Assembly (NCBI GenBank): GCA_017477425.1
Contig: JAFUVT010000029.1
Location: 1-64,000 of the forward strand
Direction: 5' to 3'
Length of the DNA stretch: 64,000 nt
From: Bacteroidales bacterium
GTDB taxonomy: Bacteria; Bacteroidota; Bacteroidia; Bacteroidales; F082
In this document: in pieces, positions 42,731 to 50,939 of the stretch
Layout of the letters: every line of letters starts with the position of its first letter
How positions within the stretch are numbered: position 1 is the first letter of the stretch
The notes under the pieces: model-generated
Seen by the model: only the letters and a program-made list of their open reading frames with translations
Told to the model about the DNA's origin: nothing
Databases searched by the model: none
Program-made: the position numbers and the translations under genes

Positions 42731-44868
42731 TTGATCACCAGCTCGTCGATGATGTTCTGGCACTTGCCCACCTTCTCGATGCACCACAGCAGATAGCGCG
42801 CATCGACGCAGATGGTACGCTGCACCTTTTGCTCGAAGCTGAGGTCACCGCTCATGGCTTCCCAGTTGCCGTCGAAAGCAAGGCCGATGAGGTTGCCCTC
42901 GCCGTCAATGACGGGACTGCCCGAGTTGCCACCCGTGATGTCGTTGGTGGTGATGAAGTTGACGACCAACTCACCGTTTTCGTTGGCATAGCGGCCATAG
43001 TCCTTCTTCGCCACGAGGTCGCGGACATTTTGCGGAATGTCGAACTCCCAGTTGCCGGGCACATACTTGGCCATCACGCCGTCCATGGTGGTGTAGTAGT
43101 TGTAGTTGACGGCATCGGCGGCTTTGTAAGGCTCCACGGTGCCGTAGGTCAGGCGCATGGTGAAGTTGGCATCGGGATAGAAGTTGCGGTCGCTTTGCAT
43201 CTCCATCAGGCCCTTCATGTAGAGGCGTTCGCCTTGGTTGCCGAGGTTTTGGGCTTCCTCATAGCGGGCATAAAGCACTTGGTAAGAGTCGATAATGTTC
43301 ATTGCAAGGGCATAAATCGGGTCCTTGTCAAGAGCTTTAGGTTTCTGCATCCATTTTTCGAGGCGGGCTTGGTCCGTGAAGATGGACTTCTCGAAGGCCT
43401 TGGACACGTAATTGGTGAAGTCGCCGTTGTTTTCCAAACCGATTTTCAGGATTTCGCTCGGCATGAGGTTGGCGGAGATGTTCTTGTAGAACAACGCGAG
43501 CAAGGCGGCGGTCACATCTTGGTCAAGCGGCATGCTGTAGTCTTTGAAGAAGGTCTCCACTTGGGGTTGCATCTTCTCGACAGCGGCTTGGATGTCGGCT
43601 TTGTCGGCCTTGTCCTCAAACATCTTGTTGATGCGCATGAACCTACGACTGAAGGCGATGGCCTCGCCACCGTTCCAACCCGCCTCGCGGTGATAGACAA
43701 ACGACTTTTCGATTTCATCGAGGATGTCCCATTTCTGCTTGATGCCCGTGAAAATATCGCCATATTCGGCCTTACGCTGCGGGTCGGCATTCACCCAATT
43801 CATAAAATCCTCCTCTTGGGCTAAACGCTTCTCATACACATGATTGCGCTTGAGTTGCTTCACCTGACCGATATAGTATTTCCAGTAGTTCGACACGCTG
43901 GCCTGCTTGGAGGCGTACATGATGAACACCTCTTGGTCGGCGTCCATGTGCTTGCGGTAGTTGTCAAGCTTGGTCGTACGGCAGTCGATGATGGCGGGGC
44001 CTTCCTCGTAAATGACGTTCTTCACGGTGTAGGAAGTCGAATAGCGATCGGTCGAGCCAGGATAGCCGAGAATCATGGCATAGTCGCCGGGCTTCACGCC
44101 ACCTAAATTAATAGGCAGGTACCATTTGCTCTTCATCGGGACGTTGTCAGCCGAATACTCGGCAGGACTGCCATCGGGAGCGGTGTAGACGCGGAAGATA
44201 TTGAAGTCGCCCTTGTGGCGCGGCCAAGTCCAGTTGTCGGTATCGGCACCAAACTTACCGATGCCCCAAGGCGGGCAGCACACGAGGCGCACGTCCTTGT
44301 ACTCGTCGTACTCAAAAAGGATGTACTGGTTACCGCTGTAGAATGGCACGATCTCGACACGCACGCTGCGGTCGCCCTTGCGTTCCTTGGTAAGTTCGCG
44401 GCTGTTCTTGGCTACCAGTTCTTCACGTTCGGCTTCGCTGGTTTGTGCGGTCACGCCTTTCAGCACGGCTTCGGTCACGTCTTCCACCTTATCCAAAAAG
44501 AGAACGGAGAGACCGGCATTCGGCAGTTCCTCGCCTTTGCTCTTGGCCCAGAAGCCGTCGGTGAGGTAGTCGTGTTCGATGGACGAGTGCTTCTGCACAT
44601 AGCTCAAGCCGCAGTGGTGGTTGGTGAGCAGCAAGCCTTCGGGAGAGATGATCTCGCCCGTGCAGCCGCCACCGAACTGCACGATGGCGTCCTTTAGGCT
44701 GGGTTGGTTGAAACTGAAAATCTGTTCCGCCGTGAGCTTGCAGCCCATGGCTTGCATTTCGGCCAAGTTCTGGCCATTGAGGGCGTAAGGCAACCACATG
44801 CCTTCGTCGGCGCGGGCTGCCATGACGGTCAGCATCAGCGCCACAATTAATGAGACTACTTTTTTCAT
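42727..44868 (-). CDS. S46-family dipeptidyl-peptidase (DPP7-like)
   Basis: 713 residues with a signal peptide ending ARA. The serine-protease catalytic triad is in LLLTNHHCG (His), FGADTDNWTWPRH (Asp) and TGGNSGSPV (Ser). Eighteen residues after that Ser is Gly (LAFDGNWEAM), the residue that marks DPP7 specificity for hydrophobic P1; DPP11 has Arg there. S46 enzymes take dipeptides from peptides in the periplasm of Bacteroidota. Its stop overlaps the GreA-Nudix start. Confidence 0.9.
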   Translation of the reverse strand: MKKVVSLIVALMLTVMAARADEGMWLPYALNGQNLAEMQAMGCKLTAEQIFSFNQPSLKDAIVQFGGGCTGEIISPEGLLLTNHHCGLSYVQKHSSIEHDYLTDGFWAKSKGEELPNAGLSVLFLDKVEDVTEAVLKGVTAQTSEAEREELVAKNSRELTKERKGDRSVRVEIVPFYSGNQYILFEYDEYKDVRLVCCPPWGIGKFGADTDNWTWPRHKGDFNIFRVYTAPDGSPAEYSADNVPMKSKWYLPINLGGVKPGDYAMILGYPGSTDRYSTSYTVKNVIYEEGPAIIDCRTTKLDNYRKHMDADQEVFIMYASKQASVSNYWKYYIGQVKQLKRNHVYEKRLAQEEDFMNWVNADPQRKAEYGDIFTGIKQKWDILDEIEKSFVYHREAGWNGGEAIAFSRRFMRINKMFEDKADKADIQAAVEKMQPQVETFFKDYSMPLDQDVTAALLALFYKNISANLMPSEILKIGLENNGDFTNYVSKAFEKSIFTDQARLEKWMQKPKALDKDPIYALAMNIIDSYQVLYARYEEAQNLGNQGERLYMKGLMEMQSDRNFYPDANFTMRLTYGTVEPYKAADAVNYNYYTTMDGVMAKYVPGNWEFDIPQNVRDLVAKKDYGRYANENGELVVNFITTNDITGGNSGSPVIDGEGNLIGLAFDGNWEAMSGDLSFEQKVQRTICVDARYLLWCIEKVGKCQNIIDELVIK

Positions 44869-44907
44869 TTGTATAGTTATTTAATTGATTTACAATAGAA
44901 TGATTAT

Positions 44908-45183
44908 TTATCCAAACAAGTCCGAATGTGTTCCGGTATCGAGCAGATACAGAACCAACTTTCCATTGTCTATTCTGTAAATGAGCAACCAATCAGGCTG
45001 TATATGGCATTCACGACAACCTGCATATTTGCCACTTAACCAATGGTCCTTATATTTTTCGGGTAATGCTTCCTGACTTGCTAGTTTCAAAACAACTTCA
45101 TTGAGTCGCTCGATAGGCAAACCACGTTTTATGGCTCGCTTATATCCTTTTTTGTAAATATGGGAAGTCTCAATGCTTAACAT
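44908..45183 (-). CDS. YafQ-type mRNA interferase toxin
   Basis: 91 residues in the YafQ/RelE fold: YKKGYKRAIKRGLPIERLNEV, ALPEKYKDHWLSGKYAGCRECHI, then DWLLIYRIDNGKLVLYLLDTGTHSDLF. The conserved HxxH-like (H at DHWL and H at GTHS), DWLLIY and Phe positions of YafQ are present. It would cut ribosome-bound mRNA. Its start overlaps the stop of the antitoxin gene by one base. Confidence 0.85.
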   Translation of the reverse strand: MLSIETSHIYKKGYKRAIKRGLPIERLNEVVLKLASQEALPEKYKDHWLSGKYAGCRECHIQPDWLLIYRIDNGKLVLYLLDTGTHSDLFG

Positions 45184-45368
45184 CAGGCGTTCATTTTAGC
45201 CAGATAATCATCGAAATCAGAGCATTTGATGGTGTCGCCTTTTTCGACTTCCATGATGGCCCGATCCAATTCATTTAATCTTTCTTTGGCACCAAGGGCA
45301 AGAATGGCCTCAATCAATTTCTTGATTACCAAGTTCTTTTCGTCATAATCCAAGGTTATCGATGTCAT
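45183..45368 (-). CDS. RelB/DinJ-type antitoxin
   Basis: 61 residues, mainly helical and acidic at the C-terminus (KGDTIKCSDFDDYLAKMNA), directly before the YafQ-like toxin gene with overlapping stop/start. This is the expected antitoxin position; the C-terminal part would wrap the toxin. Sequence alone does not show the ribbon-helix-helix clearly. Confidence 0.65.
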   Translation of the reverse strand: MTSITLDYDEKNLVIKKLIEAILALGAKERLNELDRAIMEVEKGDTIKCSDFDDYLAKMNA

Positions 45369-45680
45369 ACTTCTTTTTTATTTACGCCTGCAATATTACG
45401 AAGAAAATCCGAAACTCAGGCGGTTTGTTCGGGCAAAAGCACAAAAAACCCCTCCTGATGGGGAAAAAGGAGGGGAAAAACAATATAAAGATTATGAAAA
45501 AAATCCGTATTTGGTTTTCTCAATGCTTTAGCATCGAAAAGCGATGCAAAGATAAGCATTATTTTCATTCACGGCACAACTTTTTGAGATTTTTTTGAAT
45601 TAATATCCACGATTCGTCTCAAATCGGGACACAATCCGCCCCAACAATCCCTCTCGGGTGCCGTGTTCAGGCGCCAGCAA
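45369..45680. other. 312-base intergenic region, mostly A/T-rich
   Basis: It holds the promoter of the antitoxin gene (a TAATATTG box near 45395 on the minus strand) and the terminator at 45441-45475. An inverted pair CACGGCAC/GTGCCGTG is too far apart (about 45572 and 45657) to be convincing. I see no gene. Confidence 0.5.
45441..45475 (-). terminator. Terminator downstream of rpmF
   Basis: On the minus strand CCCCTCC pairs with GGAGGGG (45449-45455 and 45469-45475) and is followed by TTTTTTG. It lies 206 bases after rpmF. Confidence 0.55.
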
Positions 45681-45866
45681 TCACTGCTTGGCGGCCATGA
45701 CCAGCTGACCTCTATAGTACAGGTCGCCGTCCACGTAGTAAGCACGGTGCATCACGTGCATGGTGCCGGTGACGGGATCGATGGTCACGTTAGGCGTTTC
45801 GGCCTTGTAGTGCGTTCTTCTCTTAGCGCCTCTGGTGTGAGACTGTCTTCTTTTAGGATGTGCCAT
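45681..45866 (-). CDS. rpmF: 50S ribosomal protein L32
   Basis: 61 residues starting MAHPKRRQSHTRGAKRRTHY, the usual L32 N-terminus, and a core TIDPVTGTMHVMHRAYYVDGD. The Cys pairs of zinc-binding L32 are absent, so this is the Cys-free form (C-). Preceded by yceD with 34 bases between, the standard yceD-rpmF order. Confidence 0.95.
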   Translation of the reverse strand: MAHPKRRQSHTRGAKRRTHYKAETPNVTIDPVTGTMHVMHRAYYVDGDLYYRGQLVMAAKQ

Positions 45867-45900
45867 TTCTTTGTTATTTTAATCGTTAATTACCTGTTGT

Positions 45901-46431
45901 TTATTTATCGTTCAATTTAATGTCTTTCAAAGCGGCCCAGCGCGGGTCGATGTCGTCGCTAGCTTCCTCTTCAGCGGGAACTTCCGCTTCCGCATTGAGC
46001 ATGGCCAGCACCTCGGGGTTGCACTCACCCTCGGGATGCACGCGGTGCATCGGGATGGCGAGGATGATGTATTCGTACACCAAGGGGCGGATGTCGTATT
46101 CGCTCAACTCGGCGGAGACGACAGCCACATCATCCGACTCTTCGGCATTCTCCGTTCCCAACTTGAGGAAGAAATCCTGACTGCTTTCGATGGGCAAATC
46201 GAACTCGTCGGCGCAACGGTCGCAAGGCACGCGTACGCTTCCCTTGAGGTCGAAATGCAGCGTCAGCATGGTCTCTTGGCGGTCGATATCCAACTTCACA
46301 TCCACCCTACCTTGCTGAACCTCAGAGTAATCCATCCCAGCGAAGAAATCATCGTCGATTTCATACTGGAAGGAATGGCTCCCCAAAGCGAGGCCACTGA
46401 CCGGAATCAAGAATTCGTTCTTCTTCTCCAT
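45901..46431 (-). CDS. yceD: YceD/DUF177-family protein
   Basis: 176 residues. DUF177 markers are VPCDRCADEFDLPIE, with the Cys-x-x-Cys pair, then ELSEYDIRPLVYEYIILAIPMHRVHPEGECN, and it lies directly before rpmF, as throughout bacteria. In E. coli YceD is linked to 23S rRNA accumulation. It starts 22 bases after a TACTTTTG box (46453-46460). Confidence 0.9.
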   Translation of the reverse strand: MEKKNEFLIPVSGLALGSHSFQYEIDDDFFAGMDYSEVQQGRVDVKLDIDRQETMLTLHFDLKGSVRVPCDRCADEFDLPIESSQDFFLKLGTENAEESDDVAVVSAELSEYDIRPLVYEYIILAIPMHRVHPEGECNPEVLAMLNAEAEVPAEEEASDDIDPRWAALKDIKLNDK

Positions 46432-46452
46432 ATCTGCCTAAAAATCGGGCTG

Positions 46453-46460
46453 CAAAAGTA
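46453..46460 (-). promoter_or_regulatory. -7 promoter box for yceD-rpmF
   Basis: TACTTTTG on the minus strand, 21 bases before the start codon. Confidence 0.6.
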
Positions 46461-46512
46461 CGGAATTAATTTGAATGTGGAGCATTTGGGATGGAATTTT
46501 CGCAAAAATCGC

Positions 46513-46520
46513 TATTTTTG
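46513..46520 (+). promoter_or_regulatory. -7 promoter box for the FMN reductase
   Basis: TATTTTTG, 25 bases before ATG 46546, matches TAnnTTTG. Confidence 0.6.
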
Positions 46521-46545
46521 CACCTTGCAACAAGTACCTAAACCT

Positions 46546-47084
46546 ATGAAAAGATCCTTTTCATCATCGGTTCGTTGAGGGCCAAGTCCTTCAACCGCCA
46601 GCTGGCCATGATGGCCAAGGAAATCATCGGCGACCGCGCCGAAGTGTCGGAACTCGACTACAGCGACCTGCCGCTGATCAATCAAGACCTCGAACAGCCC
46701 GAGCCCGCCGCCGTGGCCCGCATCCGCAAGGCCATCGGCGAGGCCGACGCGCTTTGGGTCTTCACGCCCGAGTATAACTCCAGCTATCCCGGACACATCA
46801 AGAACCTGTTCGACTGGCTCTCGCGTCCCGTGAAGCCCTTGGATTACGCCATGCCCACCTGCATCAACGGCAAGCGTGTCGCCATCAGCGGAGCGGGCGG
46901 AAAGGCCGCCACGGCCAACTGCCGCGCCAAGCTCACCGAGCTGCTCACCTTCGTCAAAGCCGATGTTCTGCTCGAGCAGACCGGCATCGCCGTCCCCGCC
47001 GAGGCTTGGGGCACAGATATCCTTACGCTCACCGACGAGCAGATGGCGCAATTGAAAGCACAGGCAGAAAAGATTCTTGGATAA
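46546..47084 (+). CDS. NADPH-dependent FMN reductase family protein, frameshifted at its start
   Basis: The main frame encodes a flavodoxin-like fold: IIGSLRAKSFNRQLAMMA (phosphate loop), ALWVFTPEYNSSYPGHIKNLFDWLSR and GKRVAISGAGGKAATANCRAKL. The ATG at 46546, 25 bases after a TATTTTTG box, reads MKRSFSSSV and stops; adding one A to the run after ATG would give MKKILFIIGSLRAKS, the expected start. So a single-base deletion at about 46549-46552, or a sequencing error there, separates start and body. Translation from TTG 46575 would drop the first strand and part of the FMN loop. Confidence 0.7.
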
Positions 47085-47098
47085 AAAGATTTGAAAAA

Positions 47099-47131
47099 GG
47101 GCAATGCTAACATCGGCATTGCCTTTTTTTT
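47099..47131 (+). terminator. Terminator of the FMN reductase gene
   Basis: GCAATGC pairs with GCATTGC (47101-47107 and 47116-47122), followed by eight T residues. Confidence 0.8.
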
Positions 47132-47133
47132 CT

Positions 47134-47141
47134 TATTTTTG
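47134..47141 (+). promoter_or_regulatory. -7 promoter box for the AAA-TOPRIM pair
   Basis: TATTTTTG directly after the terminator and 25 bases before ATG 47167; first box of the defence island. Confidence 0.55.
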
Positions 47142-47166
47142 CAGAATCTTATTATCTTGGAGTATT

Positions 47167-48243
47167 ATGGATGGATTTAAAAATCTGGAAATCAAGAACT
47201 TTAGAGGAATTGAGCATCTGACAATTGATGATTTTTCACGGGTCAATGTTTTCCTTGGGCAAAACAACTCGGGAAAAAGCTCAATATTGGAAGCTATGGC
47301 TATGCTCACAGGCATGTCGAATCCCGACCTGCCACAAGCCATCAATGCCATTCGCGCTCGCAAAGCCTTTAGCAAATTCATAGAAACCCAGTATTTTTTC
47401 AACAACTTAAATGTTGCATTTCCACCAGAAATCAGGTCTGAATTAATTGATGGCACATCTAGGCGTTTGAAATTGGCATTGTCGTATGTATTTGACGAGT
47501 TGGCGGAACCGAAAAACGAGACGCAACAACAGGCCGGTACGGTGAGCTATGTGAACACGTTAGAGATGGATTTCGACGTCACAGAAGGCACAACGAACCA
47601 CAACTTCAAAAATTGGCTACGAGTAAATGCCCAAGGCATGGTGGTCAATCGAAAAATGGCAGACGGTTATTTGGAGAACATGAGGGCTTGGTTGATTCCT
47701 TCCGACTTGATGACGAGCAACTTAGCTAATGATTTGGCCGAGTTGTTCAAGCGAAACCGCAAAGACACCATCATCAATTTGCTGAGACTCTTTGATAACC
47801 AAATCAATGGCATAGAGATTCTAACAGACGACATCTATATAGGATATGAAGGAATGTCTCAAATGCTGCCAGTCAGTATGATGGGCGACGGACTTCGCCG
47901 CTACCTGAACATTGTGGCAAGCGCCGCCAATCCTTTGACAAATGTACTTCTTATTGACGAAATAGACAATGGTTTACACTATTCCATTTATAAGAAACTA
48001 TGGCAAGCATTGTTTACATTGGCCGTTACCACTGATAAACAGATTTTTGCCACAACCCACAGCAAAGAGACATTGCTTTATCTAAATGAGATGCTTCAAG
48101 AGAATCCCCTCAATAAAGATGAACTACGGTTGTACACGCTGGAGAAGACGCTCAAGAAGGGGTTGCAAGCATACAAGCTAACACACGAGGGCTTACAAGA
48201 AGCTTGTGAAAATGAGATTGAAATTAGAAGCGTTGTGTTATGA
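47167..48243 (+). CDS. AAA15/21-type ATPase (OLD/PARIS-like defence protein)
   Basis: 358 residues of an SMC/OLD-like ATPase. It begins FKNLEIKNFRGIEHLTIDDF, then Walker A FLGQNNSGKSSILEAM near residue 30. The signature region SMMGDGLRRYLNIVASAAN is followed by Walker B NVLLIDEIDNGLHYSI near residue 258 and THSKETL as the switch His. ATG 47167 is chosen because the FRG core starts there. It overlaps the TOPRIM gene by 4 bases (ATGA), so the two act together. In PARIS, an AAA protein holds a TOPRIM effector until a phage trigger appears; a similar role is inferred. Confidence 0.75.
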   Translation: MDGFKNLEIKNFRGIEHLTIDDFSRVNVFLGQNNSGKSSILEAMAMLTGMSNPDLPQAINAIRARKAFSKFIETQYFFNNLNVAFPPEIRSELIDGTSRRLKLALSYVFDELAEPKNETQQQAGTVSYVNTLEMDFDVTEGTTNHNFKNWLRVNAQGMVVNRKMADGYLENMRAWLIPSDLMTSNLANDLAELFKRNRKDTIINLLRLFDNQINGIEILTDDIYIGYEGMSQMLPVSMMGDGLRRYLNIVASAANPLTNVLLIDEIDNGLHYSIYKKLWQALFTLAVTTDKQIFATTHSKETLLYLNEMLQENPLNKDELRLYTLEKTLKKGLQAYKLTHEGLQEACENEIEIRSVVL

Positions 48244-48875
48244 AGAAAAGGTTTCTTATCATCGTAGAAGGTGATGCTGATAAAAAGTTTCTGAAAGACT
48301 ATTATCATCATCTGTTTTTGGAAAATGCTCCAAGCAACAGCATTATTCATACTGGCGAGCTAAAAAAGGAAACCGGAGGTTATAACAAACTGACCTACGA
48401 AATCAATCTACATCAGATGCGAATTAATTCTGACCAGGGAGGAATCAATTTGGTCATCTTTGACGCAGACAAAAACATTGAGGCTCGTCGTAAAGAATTG
48501 CTGTCCATCAAAGACCGGTATGGCGTTGATTTTGAGTTGTTCCTGCTCCCCAACGACAAAGATGCTGGCGCATTGGAAGACCTATTGGAAAACATCATCA
48601 ATCCGAACAACCAGCCCATCTTCGATTGTTGGGAAGACTACGAAAAAGAGCTTGTGAAACTGGATATTCCCGGCCGTACACCACCGCCGTTGACCACGCC
48701 CGCCAAGAAAACGAAGATTTATGGGTATCTTGAAGCGTTGCTTGGACCATCAAATGTAGAAAAAGAGTTAATCAAGGAGCGCAACAGGAAATATGACAAC
48801 ACGATGCATTGGAATTTGGATGCGGAGTATTTGGGGGCGTTGAGGGAGTTTTTGGAGAGAAATTTTAAGGAATAA
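48240..48875 (+). CDS. DUF3226/TOPRIM-domain nuclease partner
   Basis: 211 residues. The TOPRIM core starts FLIIVEGDADKKFLKDYYH with the catalytic Glu, and the second acidic motif is LVIFDADKN. Then FLLPNDKDAGALEDLLENI matches DUF3226 proteins. OLD-type systems use such a TOPRIM domain to cut nucleic acid; here it is a separate chain from the ATPase gene it overlaps. Immediately after it lies a copy of a lost methyltransferase start (48868-48910). Confidence 0.7.
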   Translation: MKKRFLIIVEGDADKKFLKDYYHHLFLENAPSNSIIHTGELKKETGGYNKLTYEINLHQMRINSDQGGINLVIFDADKNIEARRKELLSIKDRYGVDFELFLLPNDKDAGALEDLLENIINPNNQPIFDCWEDYEKELVKLDIPGRTPPPLTTPAKKTKIYGYLEALLGPSNVEKELIKERNRKYDNTMHWNLDAEYLGALREFLERNFKE

Positions 48876-48910
48876 TTATGCCCAAGAAAAAATATACATT
48901 CATAGACTTT
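48868..48910 (+). repeat. Direct repeat, copy 1: 5' end of a lost C5-cytosine methyltransferase gene
   Basis: AAGGA...ATTATGCCCAAG and the following codons read MPKKKYTFIDF, the N-terminus of Dcm-type C5-cytosine methyltransferases (normally FIDLFAGxGG). The frame then breaks: 48911-48963 still shows shifted remnants such as LFAVAGFF. The same start occurs again at 50857-50900 with few differences. The two copies bracket the TcmP/DUF5131 pair. Confidence 0.7.
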
Positions 48911-48993
48911 TCGCTGTTGCTGGCTTCTTCCACACAACTTGGTATAATGAAGGAAATTACAGGATGAAATTTGATCGAAACCAGAATAGAATA

Positions 48994-50133
48994 ATGGCAA
49001 AAAAAGACATAAATAAATCGGAGTTCTCTGAAGAGACAAAACTAAAATTAGATTTGTTCAGAGAATGCTATAGAGAGTGGTTCCCTGTATTTGTTCATAA
49101 TCCATACATTAAACATATTTTTGTTTACGATATGTTTGCCGGAAGCGGAACAGATTCTGTTGGCAATCCAGGCTCTCCTATTATTTTGTTTCAAGAATCC
49201 CGTGGAGATAGAAAACAGCACTGCAAGTCGTTGTTGAAAAAAAATGCTCCGCAAGTTACATTTGCGTTTAATGAGTTCGAACCAACAAAAAAGGATGAGT
49301 TGGACGAAAATGTATCCAAAGAATTCAGCGCTTGCAAATCACAATGCACGGAAAATGAATGTCCTTTTGAAAAATCCTTTTACTGTGGGCAAAATGATTT
49401 CTCAAATTTGATAAATGGAAACGCAAATTTTAACCAGATTCTTTCTAACAAAAACTACGCCAAGTTCATTCTATTGGATCAATACGGATTCAAGCAAATC
49501 AATGATGATGTTTTTTTGAAACTGGTCAATTCACCCAACACTGATTTTATCTTTTTTATAGCATCCTCTTTTATCAAGAGATTTAAGGATCTGCCAGCGG
49601 TAACAGCATATTTTGACAACAAAAAAATCAGTTATGACGAAACCAAACCCAAAGAATGCCATAGGGTTATTACTGATTATTTCAGGAATTTGATTCCGCC
49701 TGAAAAAAACTACTATTTACATTCTTTCACTATTCAAAAAGGAACAAATTATTATGGATTGATATTTGGCACCAACCATTCCCTCGGGATGGAAAAGTTT
49801 GTCAAAGTGTGTTGGAGACACGACAAACAGGCAGGGGAATCAAATTGCAATATTGACAATGATTTCGAACTTGGCACGTTATTCTATGACCCGAATAACT
49901 CCATCAGAAGAAATACCATGGAAGGCATTGTTGAGTCAAAGATCCTGCAATCTGAAATAACAGACAATATAACAGGGCTGAACTATGTGTTGAAAAATGG
50001 ATGTGAGCCAAAACTTTTTGTTGAAGTTGTTAAAAAACTGCTTCAACAAGGCAAAATACAGGTGGATGGCAAATTCAACAGCCAATCCACAAATATACAC
50101 AAGGTTGAAAAATATAAAATTGTAATTATATGA
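48994..50133 (+). CDS. TcmP (three-Cys-motif partner) protein
   Basis: 379 residues. After MAKKDINKSEFSEETKLKLDLFRECYREW, the segment IKHIFVYDMFAGSGTDSVGNPGSPI resembles the SAM-binding motif I of methyltransferases; FILLDQYGFKQI follows. A Cys-rich insert (CKSQCTENECPF) is present. This is the TcmP family, which is encoded beside three-Cys-motif DUF5131 proteins, as here by ATGA overlap at 50130. The pair's activity is not known to me. ATG 48994 is preferred over 48964 because family similarity starts there. Low GC compared with the flanks suggests transfer. Confidence 0.7.
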   Translation: MAKKDINKSEFSEETKLKLDLFRECYREWFPVFVHNPYIKHIFVYDMFAGSGTDSVGNPGSPIILFQESRGDRKQHCKSLLKKNAPQVTFAFNEFEPTKKDELDENVSKEFSACKSQCTENECPFEKSFYCGQNDFSNLINGNANFNQILSNKNYAKFILLDQYGFKQINDDVFLKLVNSPNTDFIFFIASSFIKRFKDLPAVTAYFDNKKISYDETKPKECHRVITDYFRNLIPPEKNYYLHSFTIQKGTNYYGLIFGTNHSLGMEKFVKVCWRHDKQAGESNCNIDNDFELGTLFYDPNNSIRRNTMEGIVESKILQSEITDNITGLNYVLKNGCEPKLFVEVVKKLLQQGKIQVDGKFNSQSTNIHKVEKYKIVII

Positions 50134-50855
50134 AAACCACCAAAATAGAATGGACCGACAAGACTTGGAATCCCGTTACAGGATGCACCAAGATTTCGCA
50201 AGGATGCGCCCATTGTTACGCTGAGGTAATGACACGGAGGCTGAAGGCAATGGGACAAGAAAAATATGCCAACGGATTTCATGTGACGTTGCATAACGAA
50301 TGTCTGGGAGAGCCGCTCGCTTGGAGAAAGCCACACACCATCTTTGTTTGCTCTATGAGTGACCTCTTCCATAAAGATGTACCATTTGAATTTGTTGACA
50401 AGGTGATGAGAACCATCTGTCTTACGCCACAGCATCGCTATCAGTTGCTTACAAAACGTGCAGAGCGGATGGCTGAGTATTTTCTCACACACGATATTCC
50501 TAAGAATGTTTGGCTCGGTGTAACAGTGGAAGCCCAATCATCCAAATCAAGAATTGACTGTCTTCGGGTATTGGATGCCCCGATACGCTTCCTGTCGTGC
50601 GAACCGCTGATAGAGGATTTAGGTGAACTGGATTTGACGAATATTGATTGGGTGATTGTGGGCGGTGAGAGTGGACCATACGCCCGTCCGATGAAAGAGG
50701 AGTGGGTGCTCTCCATCAAGGAACAGACAGAAAAGCAAGGCTCTGCCTTTTTCTTCAAGCAGTGGGGAACCTGGGGTAGCGATGGTGTAAAACGAAGCAA
50801 ACATGCAAACGGAAAACTGATTGACGGCAAAGTCTTGCAGGCGATGCCGGTGTAA
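50130..50855 (+). CDS. DUF5131 (phage Gp37/Gp68) three-Cys-motif protein
   Basis: 241 residues. It starts IEWTDKTWNPVTGCTKISQG, then CAHCYAE, three Cys (about positions 19, 26, 29) that resemble a spaced radical-SAM-type iron-sulfur site. The core continues FVCSMSDLFHKDVP, YQLLTKRAERM, NVWLGVTVE, FLSCEPLI and WVIVGGESG, then FFFKQWG. A family of phage and mobile-element proteins, always paired with TcmP in such loci. The start overlaps the tcmP stop. Confidence 0.75.
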   Translation: MKTTKIEWTDKTWNPVTGCTKISQGCAHCYAEVMTRRLKAMGQEKYANGFHVTLHNECLGEPLAWRKPHTIFVCSMSDLFHKDVPFEFVDKVMRTICLTPQHRYQLLTKRAERMAEYFLTHDIPKNVWLGVTVEAQSSKSRIDCLRVLDAPIRFLSCEPLIEDLGELDLTNIDWVIVGGESGPYARPMKEEWVLSIKEQTEKQGSAFFFKQWGTWGSDGVKRSKHANGKLIDGKVLQAMPV

Positions 50856-50856
50856 A

Positions 50857-50900
50857 AAGGAAAATTATGCCCAAGAAAAAATACACATTCATAGACTTGT
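50857..50900 (+). repeat. Direct repeat, copy 2: 5' end of a lost C5-cytosine methyltransferase gene
   Basis: AAGGAAAATTATGCCCAAG and following codons read MPKKKYTFIDLFVGK, then a stop. It matches copy 1 at 48868-48910 with few changes, so an insertion at, or recombination over, a former dcm start is likely. Confidence 0.7.
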
Positions 50901-50939
50901 TCGTAGGTAAATGATACAAAAACAATAAGCAATTTGATT

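Noticed and set aside
45566-45680. A structured small RNA from CACGGCAC/GTGCCGTG pairing
   Set aside because: The arms are about 80 bases apart with no supporting inner structure.
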